Both the position numbers and the translations under genes were made by a program. From Sphingomonas sp. (GTDB lineage: Bacteria; Pseudomonadota; Alphaproteobacteria; Sphingomonadales; Sphingomonadaceae): a stretch of DNA of 19,438 bases. The stretch covers positions 1 to 19,438 of the forward strand of contig JAICSX010000040.1 of assembly GCA_025936675.1 (NCBI GenBank), read 5' to 3'. Shown one piece after another: positions 1 to 7,135 of this stretch. Each line of letters begins with the position of its first letter. Within the stretch, counting starts at the first letter, position 1. The notes below the pieces were generated by a model. It saw only the letters and a program-made list of their open reading frames with translations. It searched no databases and was not told the origin of the DNA.

Positions 1-825
1 CACCCCGAAGTCTACATCATGATTTTGCCGGGCTTCGGCATCATCAGCCACGTCATCTCGACCTTCTCCAAGAAGCCGATCTTCGGCTATCTCGGCATGG
101 CCTACGCGATGGTGGCGATCGGCCTGATCGGCTTCGTCGTGTGGGCGCACCACATGTTCACGACCGGCATCTCGGTCGACACGCAGCGTTATTTCGCCTT
201 CGCCTCGATGGTCATCGCGGTGCCGACCGGCGTGAAGATCTTCAGCTGGATCGCGACCATGTGGGGCGGTTCGATCACCTTCGAGACCCCGATGCTGTTC
301 GCGATCGGCTTCATATTCCTGTTCACCGTCGGTGGCGTCACCGGCGTCGTCCTCGCGAACGGCGGCGTCGACACCTACATGCAGGATACTTATTACGTGG
401 TGGCGCATTTCCACTACGTGCTCAGCCTCGGCGCCATCTTCTCGATTTTCGCGGGCTTCTATTACTGGTTCCCGAAGATGAGCGGCAAAATGTACAATGA
501 GCTGCTCGGCAAGCTGCACTTCTTCATCATGTTCGTCGGCGTGAACATGGTGTTCTTCCCGATGCACTTCCTCGGCCTCGATGGAATGCCGCGGCGAATC
601 CCGGACTACACGCCGGCGTTTGCGGGTTGGAACAAGATCGCGACCTACGGCTATATGGTGACGGTCGTCGGCGTTGCGATCTTCTTCATCAACCTGTTCT
701 GGTCGCTCGCGGCCGGAAAGAAGGCTCCGGCCAATCCGTGGGGCGAGGGTGCGACGACGCTCGAGTGGACGCTGCCGAGCCCGCCGCCGTTCCACCAATA
801 TTCGACGCTGCCGGTCATCGACTGA
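1..825 (+). CDS. ctaD: cytochrome c oxidase subunit I, C-terminal part (5' end outside window)
   Basis: Catalytic subunit of the aa3-type heme-copper oxidase: reduces O2 to water at heme a3/CuB in the inner membrane and pumps protons. The frame is open from base 1 and begins with HPEVY, the motif holding the CuB-ligand His covalently linked to Tyr. The other hallmarks follow: VWAHHMFT (the two remaining CuB His, residues ~50-51 of the visible part), TGVKIFSW with the K-channel Lys (~79), and VAHFHYV with the heme a3 and heme a His (~136 and ~138). Several hydrophobic helices and the usual proline-rich tail (SPPPFHQY) complete it. About half of the normal ~550-residue protein is visible; the D-channel end lies upstream. 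It normally stands directly before ctaB; here about 2.9 kb of other genes separates them. Identification is very secure. Confidence 0.97.
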   Translation, partial: HPEVYIMILPGFGIISHVISTFSKKPIFGYLGMAYAMVAIGLIGFVVWAHHMFTTGISVDTQRYFAFASMVIAVPTGVKIFSWIATMWGGSITFETPMLFAIGFIFLFTVGGVTGVVLANGGVDTYMQDTYYVVAHFHYVLSLGAIFSIFAGFYYWFPKMSGKMYNELLGKLHFFIMFVGVNMVFFPMHFLGLDGMPRRIPDYTPAFAGWNKIATYGYMVTVVGVAIFFINLFWSLAAGKKAPANPWGEGATTLEWTLPSPPPFHQYSTLPVID

Positions 826-838
826 GCTCTTCTTCGGT

Positions 839-858
839 AAGGGGACGAACCGCCCCTT
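839..858 (+). terminator. possible hairpin terminator after ctaD
   Basis: Perfect 6-bp inverted repeat AAGGGG / CCCCTT with an 8-base loop, 14 bases after the ctaD stop and before the DUF4242 gene. There is no T-tract after it, so intrinsic termination is uncertain; it might only stabilise the ctaD mRNA end. Confidence 0.3.
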
Positions 859-936
859 CCGTCGCGCTGCGGACATTTGGCTCGCGCAATGCTATGCGCG
901 GCGGTTCAGCAGGCTGAACAAACAGGGAGAGGTCGA

Positions 937-1209
937 ATGCCTCAGTATGTGATCGAGAGGGAAATGCCCGGCGTCGGCAAGCTTGGCCCCGCCGATCTCA
1001 AGGCTGCATCGCAGACATCGTGCTCGGTGCTTCGGGACCTCGGGCCAGAAATCCAGTGGGTGAATTCCTACGTCACCGACGACAAGATCTACTGCATCTA
1101 TCGCGCGCCTAACGAGGAGATGATCCGCGAGCACGCGCAGAAGGGCGGTTTCCCGGCCAACAGGATTTCTCAGGTCCGCTCCAACATCGATCCAACAACG
1201 GCTGAATAG
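937..1209 (+). CDS. DUF4242 (SCO4226-type, putative nickel-binding) small protein
   Basis: A 90-residue protein starting MPQYVIEREMPG, a typical DUF4242 start (an antiparallel beta strand leading into a helix). Further family-like segments are the QWVNSYVTDDKIYCIY strand pair and the EMIREHAQKGGFPANRI helix/turn. The family is a ferredoxin-like alpha/beta fold; one member (SCO4226 of Streptomyces) binds nickel. The role in this organism is unknown. The ATG at 937 was chosen because AGGGAGAGG lies just upstream; a longer in-frame reading from 877 adds residues without family character. It sits 111 bases after ctaD and 28 bases before the TIR gene, so it may be cotranscribed with the latter. 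Family call fairly confident; metal binding is inference. Confidence 0.8.
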   Translation: MPQYVIEREMPGVGKLGPADLKAASQTSCSVLRDLGPEIQWVNSYVTDDKIYCIYRAPNEEMIREHAQKGGFPANRISQVRSNIDPTTAE

Positions 1210-1237
1210 ACGCGAGAGAGCGAGCTTCGGTTCGCCT

Positions 1238-2992
1238 ATGTCGCATATATTCATCTCCTACGCGCGTCCCGACGAGCCACTTGCGAGCCTGATTGCGGAC
1301 GGCCTTCGCGAAGGCGGCTTCGAAGTCTGGCGCGACGACGAGCTTCCGGCGCACCGCGCCTACGCCGACGTTATCGAGGAGCGGATCAACGGCGCCAAGG
1401 CGGTGGTCGTGCTGTGGTCGGCAGAGGCCGCGCGGTCGCATTGGGTGCGCGCGGAAGCCGACACCGCTCGAGGCCGGCTGACTCTGGTCCAGGTCAGCCT
1501 CGACGGAACTCTCCCGCCGATGCCGTTCAATCAGATTCAGTGCGCCGATTTGAAGGCGTGGGATGGGCAGCGCACGGCGCACGGCTGGCGCAAGCTGGTC
1601 GCTAGCGTCACCGAGCTCGCGGGCAGCCCCGCAAAGACGGCACCAAAGGCTCGGCAGACTGCTCACGCTCTGTCGATTTGCGTCCTCCCGTTCCAGAACA
1701 TGAGCGGCGATGCGGAGCAGGAATATTTCAGCGACGGAATCAGCGAGGATATCACCACGGACCTCTCAAAGGTCTCGGCGCTCGAGGTCATCGCCCGGAA
1801 TACCGCCTTCACGTTCAAGGGTCAGTCGGTGAACGTTTGTGATGTCGCGCAAAAGCTCGGCGTTACGCACGTTCTGGAAGGAAGCGTTCGCAAGGCCGGA
1901 AACCAGGTGCGGATCACTGCGCAGCTGATCGATGGGCGTACGGGTGGCCACGTCTGGGCAGACCGCTTCGACCGCGACCTTACCGACATCTTCTCGATCC
2001 AGGACGAGATTTCCAAGGCGATCGTCGCCGCGCTCAAGCTGAAGCTTCTGCCCGAAGAGAAGAAAGCGATCGAGCAGCGCGGGACTCAAAGTGCCGAGGC
2101 CTACAACCTTTATCTGCTGGCGAGGCAATATTGGATCACCGGCAATATCGGTGACCTTCGCCGCGAAGAGCGGGTGATGCGGATCTGCAGCCGGGCGGTC
2201 GAGATCGATCCTTATTACGCGCGGGCCTGGGCGTTGCTCGCAATGGCGCAGTCGAACTTGCGCTATGCGTTCCGCTGCGAGGTTGATGATGGTTTTGCGG
2301 CAGCAAACTCTGCTCTGACCATCGATCCCTCTATCGCCGAAGCATATCTGCCGATGGTCCGCCGGCTGGAAGACCGATTGCAATATGACGAGGCCGACGC
2401 TCAAATGGCGAAGGCGCTCGAGCTCGACCCGGATTCCTGGGAGGTGAACAAGGAGGGGGCGCGCGTCTGCATGCGGCAGCGGAGGTTCGCCGAAGCGGCT
2501 GCGTTGCTCGAGAGAGCCGTCACCCTGATGCCCTCAGACGTCCACGCCTGGGCTAGGCTCGTGACCCTCTATCATGCGCTCGGTAAAGTCGCGGCAAAGA
2601 AGGTCGCAGCAGAAAGCACGATTGGCGAAGCCGAGAAGGTACTCGCCAATGATCCGAGCAATGGAGCCGTCATGAGCTTCGGAGCGGGCGCATATGCGGC
2701 CGTAGGCCAAGTGGACCGCGCGCGTGAATGGGCCGAGCGCGGCGCGCTGGTCGATCCCGACAACTCCAGCATGCGCTATAATTTTGCCTGTGCGCTCGCC
2801 GCTTTCGGCGGCGACAAGGAAGGAGCGCTACGGCAGCTCGATCGGTCGCTCCGAACCGCAGGCGCGTTCCACATTGCAATGGCCGAAGCGGACCCCGACC
2901 TTGATTCGCTACGGGACGAGCCTCAGTTCAAAGCCATTATGACCCGAGCCAGGAAGCGTCTTGGGATCAAGGAACCCGTCGCGGCTATTTGA
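1238..2992 (+). CDS. TIR domain - TolB-like domain - TPR protein
   Basis: A 584-residue three-part protein. Residues 1-~125 are a TIR_2 domain: HIFISYARPDE (first strand), FEVWRDDELP (BB-loop region) and AKAVVVLWS (third strand). Residues ~146-270 are the FlgO/TolB-like segment usually found between cyclase or winged-helix domains and TPRs in alphaproteobacteria (CVLPFQNMSGDAEQEYFSDG, VLEGSVRKAGNQVRITAQL, VWADRFDRDLTDIF). Residues ~285-575 are TPR-like helical repeats ending in a KAIMTRARKRLG tail. There is no signal peptide or membrane segment, so it is predicted cytoplasmic. TIR domains act in protein-protein signalling or as NAD-consuming enzymes; I cannot confirm a catalytic Glu here. The ribosome site is weak (GAGAG more than 10 bases away). 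The 3' end overlaps the convergent cyclophilin gene by 8 bases. Domain assignment secure, function unknown. Confidence 0.9.
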   Translation: MSHIFISYARPDEPLASLIADGLREGGFEVWRDDELPAHRAYADVIEERINGAKAVVVLWSAEAARSHWVRAEADTARGRLTLVQVSLDGTLPPMPFNQIQCADLKAWDGQRTAHGWRKLVASVTELAGSPAKTAPKARQTAHALSICVLPFQNMSGDAEQEYFSDGISEDITTDLSKVSALEVIARNTAFTFKGQSVNVCDVAQKLGVTHVLEGSVRKAGNQVRITAQLIDGRTGGHVWADRFDRDLTDIFSIQDEISKAIVAALKLKLLPEEKKAIEQRGTQSAEAYNLYLLARQYWITGNIGDLRREERVMRICSRAVEIDPYYARAWALLAMAQSNLRYAFRCEVDDGFAAANSALTIDPSIAEAYLPMVRRLEDRLQYDEADAQMAKALELDPDSWEVNKEGARVCMRQRRFAEAAALLERAVTLMPSDVHAWARLVTLYHALGKVAAKKVAAESTIGEAEKVLANDPSNGAVMSFGAGAYAAVGQVDRAREWAERGALVDPDNSSMRYNFACALAAFGGDKEGALRQLDRSLRTAGAFHIAMAEADPDLDSLRDEPQFKAIMTRARKRLGIKEPVAAI

Positions 2993-3638
2993 CCCGTTCA
3001 GCGTGCAGAATCTTCACCGGCGGATCGAGCATCTGGCCCTTCATCGCTCCTTCGCCCTTTGTTTGCGAGACCTGCGCGTTCCAGATTGCTTTCACCACGT
3101 CCATCCCCTCGATCACGTGACCAAAGGCCGCAAAGCCGCTTGCGTCGCCTCCAGGACCGCCCGCGTCGAGCCCCGGCATGTCCGACAGCAGGATGAAAAA
3201 GTCGGCGCGGGCGGTTCCCGGTCCGTTGTTGGCCATCGAGACAGCTCCCGCCATATTGTCGAGGCCAGTCTGGCTGGTCGGCTCATGCGCGATCGGCGGA
3301 TACAGCAATCGGATGTCTGTCCTGATGCCGCCCTGGATGAGGCCGCCGTCCTTGCCGTCCGCGTCCCGCACATGCATCGCACGATAGAAGCTCTGCCCGT
3401 CGAAGCGGTGCGTGTCGACGTAGTGGAGGAAGTTGGCGGTTGTGACCGGTGCGTGGCCGCGGTCGAGCGCGATGACGATCCGGCCGAGGCTGGTGTCGAT
3501 CGCCACCGGGACGAGGTCTTCCTTGGTGGCGGTCGCTGTGCTGGCCGGGGCCGTCGGAGCCGCTTGCGCGAAAGCTGGAGCTGCGAGCGCAACGAGCAAA
3601 GCGGTGGCAAGGATTCGGTGCATCATGCGGGTGCGCAT
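2985..3638 (-). CDS. secreted cyclophilin-type peptidyl-prolyl cis-trans isomerase
   Basis: A 217-residue protein with a signal peptide (basic MRTRMMHR, hydrophobic ILATALLVALAAP, likely cleavage after AFA at ~24), so a periplasmic proline isomerase assisting protein folding. Cyclophilin features: TSLGRIVIALDRGHAPVTTANFL (first strands and helix, ~48-70), SFYRAM carrying the catalytic Arg, GLIQGG with the active-site Gln, ARADFFILLSD corresponding to the substrate-binding Phe strand, and FAAFGHVIEGMDVV near the C terminus. The family Trp that confers cyclosporin sensitivity is not evident, as in many bacterial members. The start at 3638 has AAGG eight bases upstream; ATGs at 3626 or 3623 would also leave a signal peptide. 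It is encoded against the cox genes and diverges from ctaB across ~80 bases. Confidence 0.92.
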   Translation of the reverse strand: MRTRMMHRILATALLVALAAPAFAQAAPTAPASTATATKEDLVPVAIDTSLGRIVIALDRGHAPVTTANFLHYVDTHRFDGQSFYRAMHVRDADGKDGGLIQGGIRTDIRLLYPPIAHEPTSQTGLDNMAGAVSMANNGPGTARADFFILLSDMPGLDAGGPGGDASGFAAFGHVIEGMDVVKAIWNAQVSQTKGEGAMKGQMLDPPVKILHAERVK

Positions 3639-3720
3639 AGCAAAGCCTTGATGAACATCGCTACAGGTCTGGCGCTTGGGGCTTTTCCCCTTGCGGCCAA
3701 GCCCTTATAGGCCGCGACAA

Positions 3721-4629
3721 ATGCCAGCCATCGAGATGACGACTCCAGCCGCGCTGCCGGCCGACTGGCGCGATTTCGTCGCGCTCACCAAGCCGCGCGT
3801 GATGAGCCTCGTGGTATTCTCGGGGCTGTGCGGCCTGCTCGTCGCTCCGGTCCAGCTTCCGATCGTTCTCGCCTTTAGCGCGATCCTCTGCATCGCGCTC
3901 GCGGCGGGCGCATGCGGCGCGCTCAACCAATGGTACGAGGCCGAGATCGACGCCAAGATGCGCCGAACCGCCAAACGGCCGCTTCCGGCGGGACGGATGG
4001 ACCGGCAGTCCGCGCTTCACTTCGGCGTCGGCCTGTCCTTCTTCTCGGTGCTGCTGATGGGGCTGGCGACCAACTGGCTCGCCGCGCTGCTGCTGACCGC
4101 GTCGATCCTGTTCTACGTCCTCATTTATACGGTGTGGCTGAAGCCGCGGACTGCGCAGAACATCGTCATCGGCGGGGCAGCCGGAGCCTTTCCGCCGCTG
4201 ATTGGCTGGGTTGCTGCGACCGGCCATTTCGCAGCGCTACCGCTGCTGCTGTTCGCGATCATCTTTCTTTGGACCCCGCCGCACTTCTGGGCGCTGTCGC
4301 TGTTCGTCCGCTCCGATTATGCGGCGGCCGGAATTCCGATGCTTCCGGTAGTCGCGGGCTTCGACAGCACGCGGCGCCAGATCTTCCTTTATAGCGTCCC
4401 GATGGCAGCGGCCGCAGTCGCTCCCTGGCCGCTCGGCCTCGCCGGCGTCGTCTATGGAGTGAGCGCCGCGGTACTGAGCTTCGTCTTCCTCGTGCTCGCG
4501 GGCCGCGTCGCCACCAGCCGAACGACGGAGCCGGCCGAAATGGGCGCGGAGAAGCATCTGTTCGCTTATTCGGTCTTCTATCTGTTCGCCTTGTTCGCAG
4601 TGCTCGTCGCCGACGCGTGGCTAGCTTGA
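3721..4629 (+). CDS. ctaB: protoheme IX farnesyltransferase (heme O synthase)
   Basis: Inner-membrane UbiA-superfamily prenyltransferase that adds a farnesyl group to heme B, giving heme O, the precursor of heme A for the aa3 oxidase. The 302-residue protein has LTKPRVMSL near the N terminus. The first Asp-rich motif region runs from N69 (NQWYEAEID) through D77 to [10 protein letters not shown], the Mg-pyrophosphate binding signature. Then come [17 protein letters not shown] and GWVAATG, and about eight to nine hydrophobic helices. Length is normal. The ATG at 3721 was taken; 3736 (MTTPA) is an alternative, and an upstream in-frame ATG at 3676 adds non-family residues. Its stop (TGA 4627-4629) overlaps the next ATG by one base. 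It restarts the cox assembly operon after the insertion. Confidence 0.96.
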   Translation: MPAIEMTTPAALPADWRDFVALTKPRVMSLVVFSGLCGLLVAPVQLPIVLAFSAILCIALAAGACGALNQWYEAEIDAKMRRTAKRPLPAGRMDRQSALHFGVGLSFFSVLLMGLATNWLAALLLTASILFYVLIYTVWLKPRTAQNIVIGGAAGAFPPLIGWVAATGHFAALPLLLFAIIFLWTPPHFWALSLFVRSDYAAAGIPMLPVVAGFDSTRRQIFLYSVPMAAAAVAPWPLGLAGVVYGVSAAVLSFVFLVLAGRVATSRTTEPAEMGAEKHLFAYSVFYLFALFAVLVADAWLA

Positions 4630-4757
4630 TGCCAAAGCTCGAGGACGAGATCTTCCGCCGTCAGCGCGAGCGGGCGAAGATCACCGCCTGGCTCCTGGGC
4701 GCCTTCGTGATCCTGCTGTTCTTCATCACCATGGCCAAGACGGGAATCAACTGGTGA
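4629..4757 (+). CDS. 42-residue membrane peptide between ctaB and ctaG (CoxF-like)
   Basis: Short gene: [20 protein letters not shown], then a single membrane helix (WLLGAFVILLFFITM), then AKTGINW. Its ATG shares one base with the ctaB stop and its stop overlaps the GTG of ctaG by four bases, so it is almost certainly translated. A small one-helix protein at exactly this place (often called CoxF or cytochrome oxidase assembly small protein) is common in alphaproteobacterial cox operons. Its role is not established; presumably it sits in the inner membrane and helps oxidase assembly. The charged N-terminal segment before the helix predicts a cytoplasmic N terminus. Confidence 0.85.
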   Translation: MPKLEDEIFRRQRERAKITAWLLGAFVILLFFITMAKTGINW

Positions 4758-5305
4758 ACGCTGCCGAGCGGCCGAACAACGTTGGGAAGACTCTTCGAAT
4801 CCTGCTGACCATCATTGGCGCGATGGTCGTGCTCGTGGCCTTCACGCCCAAGCTCTACAGCGCCTTTTGTGAGGCGACGGGCTTCAACGGGACGACGCAA
4901 CGGGCGGATCGCGCGCCGGGTGCGGTCCCCGGCTCGGTGAAGGTCGAGTTCGACGCCAACGTCCATCCGGGTCTGCCGTGGCGGTTCGAGCCCGAGCAGA
5001 ACGAAGTGAATATCGCGCCCGGGGCGAAGACAAAGATCTTCTATAGCGCCGAGAACCTGTCGGCGCGCACGATTGTCGGCCAGGCGGTCTACAATGTGTC
5101 GCCGGACACGGTGGGCAAATATTTCAAGAAGATCCAGTGCTTCTGTTTCTCCGAGCAGACGCTGAAGCCGGGCCAAAAGGTCGACATGCCGGTCATCTTC
5201 TTCGTCGATCCGGCGATCAAGAAGGATCCGGACACGAAGGACGTCCACGAGATTACGCTCAGCTATACATTTTACCCGGTGGAAACGCTGACCGCGTCTC
5301 GCTAG
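4754..5305 (+). CDS. ctaG: cytochrome c oxidase assembly protein, copper chaperone Cox11
   Basis: Delivers copper to the CuB centre of subunit I on the periplasmic side. The 183-residue protein has a short cytoplasmic tail, one membrane helix (LRILLTIIGAMVVLVAF, ~14-30) and a soluble immunoglobulin-like domain. The invariant copper-binding motif is in KIQCFCFSEQTL with C129 and C131; C39 just after the membrane helix matches the third conserved Cys of the family. Family strands VKVEFDANVHPGLPW and the DPAIKKDPDTKDV segment are also present. It starts with GTG in a 4-base GTGA overlap with the upstream small gene, indicating translational coupling. A 35-base gap with its own ribosome site leads to ctaE. 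Confidence 0.96.
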   Translation: MNAAERPNNVGKTLRILLTIIGAMVVLVAFTPKLYSAFCEATGFNGTTQRADRAPGAVPGSVKVEFDANVHPGLPWRFEPEQNEVNIAPGAKTKIFYSAENLSARTIVGQAVYNVSPDTVGKYFKKIQCFCFSEQTLKPGQKVDMPVIFFVDPAIKKDPDTKDVHEITLSYTFYPVETLTASR

Positions 5306-5340
5306 AGCCGGGTAAAGACTAAGAGGGAAGCTGCACGAAC

Positions 5341-6156
5341 ATGGCCGCGAAGAATCACGATTATCATCTGGTCGAGCCCGATCCGTGGCCACTGATCGGC
5401 GCCATCAGCGGCGGCGTGATGTTCAGCGGAGCGGTCATGTGGTTCCACGAGAACCGCTATGGCCCCATCCTTATGGCTCTCGGCCTGCTTGGCGTGCTCG
5501 TCACCATGTTCAACTGGTGGCGGAATACGATCAACGAGGCGCACACCGGCTACCACACGCCGGTCGTCCAGCTTCACCTGCGCTATGGCATGATCCTGTT
5601 CATCGCATCCGAGGTGATGTTCTTCCTTGCCTGGTTCTGGGCCTTCTTTGACAGCGCGATCTTCCCGTCCGCGGTCGATGCAGTCGGCGGCGTGTGGCCG
5701 CCGAAGGGCGTCGAGGTCATGGATCCGTGGGGCCTCCCGCTTCTCAACACCCTGATCCTGCTGTGCTCGGGCACGACGGTGACGTGGGCGCACCATTCGC
5801 TGATCCATGGGGACCGCGCTGGGCTGAAGCTCGGCCTGTGGTGCACGATCCTTCTCGGAATCCTATTCACGTCGTGCCAGGCCTGGGAATACATCCACGC
5901 GCCATTCCCGTTCAAAGGCAGTATCTACGGCTCGACCTTCTTCATGGCCACCGGCTTCCACGGTTTCCACGTGATCGTCGGAACGATCTTCCTCACCGTA
6001 TGCCTCATCCGCTCCTACCGCGGCGACTTCACGCCCAGGCAGCATTTCGGCTTCGAGGCGGCAGCCTGGTATTGGCACTTCGTCGACGTCGTGTGGCTGT
6101 TCCTGTTCACGTCGATCTATGTCTGGGGCGGCTGGGGCGCGCCGCACGCCGGGTGA
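5341..6156 (+). CDS. ctaE: cytochrome c oxidase subunit III
   Basis: Seven-helix integral subunit of the aa3 oxidase that stabilises subunit I and supports proton uptake. The 271-residue protein has the typical start (NHDYHLVEPDPWPLIGA), ASEVMFFLAWFWAFF with the conserved membrane Glu of helix III, GTTVTWAHHSLI, QAWEYIHAPF, and the C-terminal GFEAAAWYWHFVDVVWLFLF. Length and all hallmarks are intact. GAGGGA lies 12 bases upstream of the ATG. The stop overlaps the next GTG by four bases (GTGA), coupling it to the DUF983 gene. Confidence 0.97.
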   Translation: MAAKNHDYHLVEPDPWPLIGAISGGVMFSGAVMWFHENRYGPILMALGLLGVLVTMFNWWRNTINEAHTGYHTPVVQLHLRYGMILFIASEVMFFLAWFWAFFDSAIFPSAVDAVGGVWPPKGVEVMDPWGLPLLNTLILLCSGTTVTWAHHSLIHGDRAGLKLGLWCTILLGILFTSCQAWEYIHAPFPFKGSIYGSTFFMATGFHGFHVIVGTIFLTVCLIRSYRGDFTPRQHFGFEAAAWYWHFVDVVWLFLFTSIYVWGGWGAPHAG

Positions 6157-6527
6157 CCCCAGAAGCGGAGGCCGAACGGACTTCGTCGCTTCAGTCGGCG
6201 CTCACCGGCGCCTGCCCGCGGTGCGGAGCGCGGACGCTCTTTTCCGGGTGGGTGAAGTATGCCGACAGGTGCCGCGGCTGCGGGCTCGATTATTCGAGCT
6301 TCAACGTCGGTGACGGGCCTGCGGCATTCCTGATTTTCTTCGTCGGAACGGTCACGGTGGCCGGCGCTTTGCTGCTCGACGCCGCCGTCGAGCCGCCATG
6401 GTACGTCCATCTGATTTGGATCCCTGTCGCTGCCGCGCTGACAATCCTTGGCCTGAGGCTGTCCAAGGCGTGGCTGCTCGCGCAGGAATATAAGCATCGC
6501 GCGCGCGAAGGGCGGATCGCCAAATGA
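6153..6527 (+). CDS. DUF983 zinc-ribbon membrane protein
   Basis: A 124-residue protein with an N-terminal zinc ribbon, CPRCG at 21-25 and CRGCG at 40-44 (four Cys: 21, 24, 40, 43), then two hydrophobic helices (~58-76 and ~85-104) and a basic tail. DUF983 proteins regularly sit between ctaE and surf1 in alphaproteobacterial cox operons and are thought to act in oxidase assembly, but the mechanism is unknown. The GTG at 6153 was chosen because it overlaps the ctaE stop as GTGA; the reading frame extends further upstream inside ctaE but without sensible protein. Its stop overlaps the SURF1 ATG (ATGA). Confidence 0.9.
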   Translation: MTPEAEAERTSSLQSALTGACPRCGARTLFSGWVKYADRCRGCGLDYSSFNVGDGPAAFLIFFVGTVTVAGALLLDAAVEPPWYVHLIWIPVAAALTILGLRLSKAWLLAQEYKHRAREGRIAK

Positions 6528-7135
6528 CGAGGCGCATTCCCATCGTTGCGACGATCGCCGTCGCCGTAGCCGTCGCGGTGATGATCGGCCTCGGAATGTG
6601 GCAACTCCAGCGTGCCAAGTGGAAGGAAGGACTGATCGCCCGCTACGCGGCGGCGAGCAGGCTGCCGCCCATCGCTTTCCCCACGACTCCTCTCAAGAAG
6701 GACCAGCTTCCGCTGTTCCGCAATGCCACGGGGGTTTGCCTGCGTGTCGCCGGTCAACGGGTGATCGGCGGCGAGAACCGCGCCGGCGATCCGGGCTACG
6801 TCCACATTCTCGACTGCGCGACCGGTGCGGAGGGCCCGGGAATGGCGGTGGAAGTCGGCTGGTCGCGCGACCCGAATGCGAAGGTGAATTGGGCTGGCGG
6901 GCCGGTCAGCGGAGTCATTGCGCCGGATCGGATGAAGGGCATGCGGCTGGTCGCTGCCTCAGCTCCACCGGGACTGGAGCCGAGCAAGGTCCCAGACGTC
7001 ACTTCGGTCAGCCCGATCACGCCCGCGGGCCACCGCGGCTACGCCTGGACCTGGTTCGGGCTCGCGGCAATTGCGCTCGTGATCTACGCGCTCGCCGTCA
7101 GAAAGCGGCTGAAGCAGCAGCCGCCGGCGACATGA
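6524..7135 (+). CDS. SURF1 family cytochrome oxidase biogenesis protein
   Basis: SURF1 helps insert heme A into subunit I. The 203-residue protein has the classic architecture: an N-terminal membrane helix (IPIVATIAVAVAVAVMIGLG) running into the signature GMWQLQRAKWK, a periplasmic domain, and a C-terminal helix preceded by GHRGYAWTWFGLAAIALV (the family's HxxYAxTWF motif). It starts in a 4-base ATGA overlap with DUF983 and ends in an ATGATG overlap with the M16 gene. It is a little shorter than the ~230-250 residues usual in the family, mainly in the middle domain. Identification by both terminal motifs is secure. Confidence 0.93.
   Translation: MTRRIPIVATIAVAVAVAVMIGLGMWQLQRAKWKEGLIARYAAASRLPPIAFPTTPLKKDQLPLFRNATGVCLRVAGQRVIGGENRAGDPGYVHILDCATGAEGPGMAVEVGWSRDPNAKVNWAGGPVSGVIAPDRMKGMRLVAASAPPGLEPSKVPDVTSVSPITPAGHRGYAWTWFGLAAIALVIYALAVRKRLKQQPPAT

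Noticed and set aside
6598..7131. N-terminal extension of the M16 frame
   Set aside because: Lies wholly inside SURF1 in another frame; low-complexity Arg-rich sequence without family signal.
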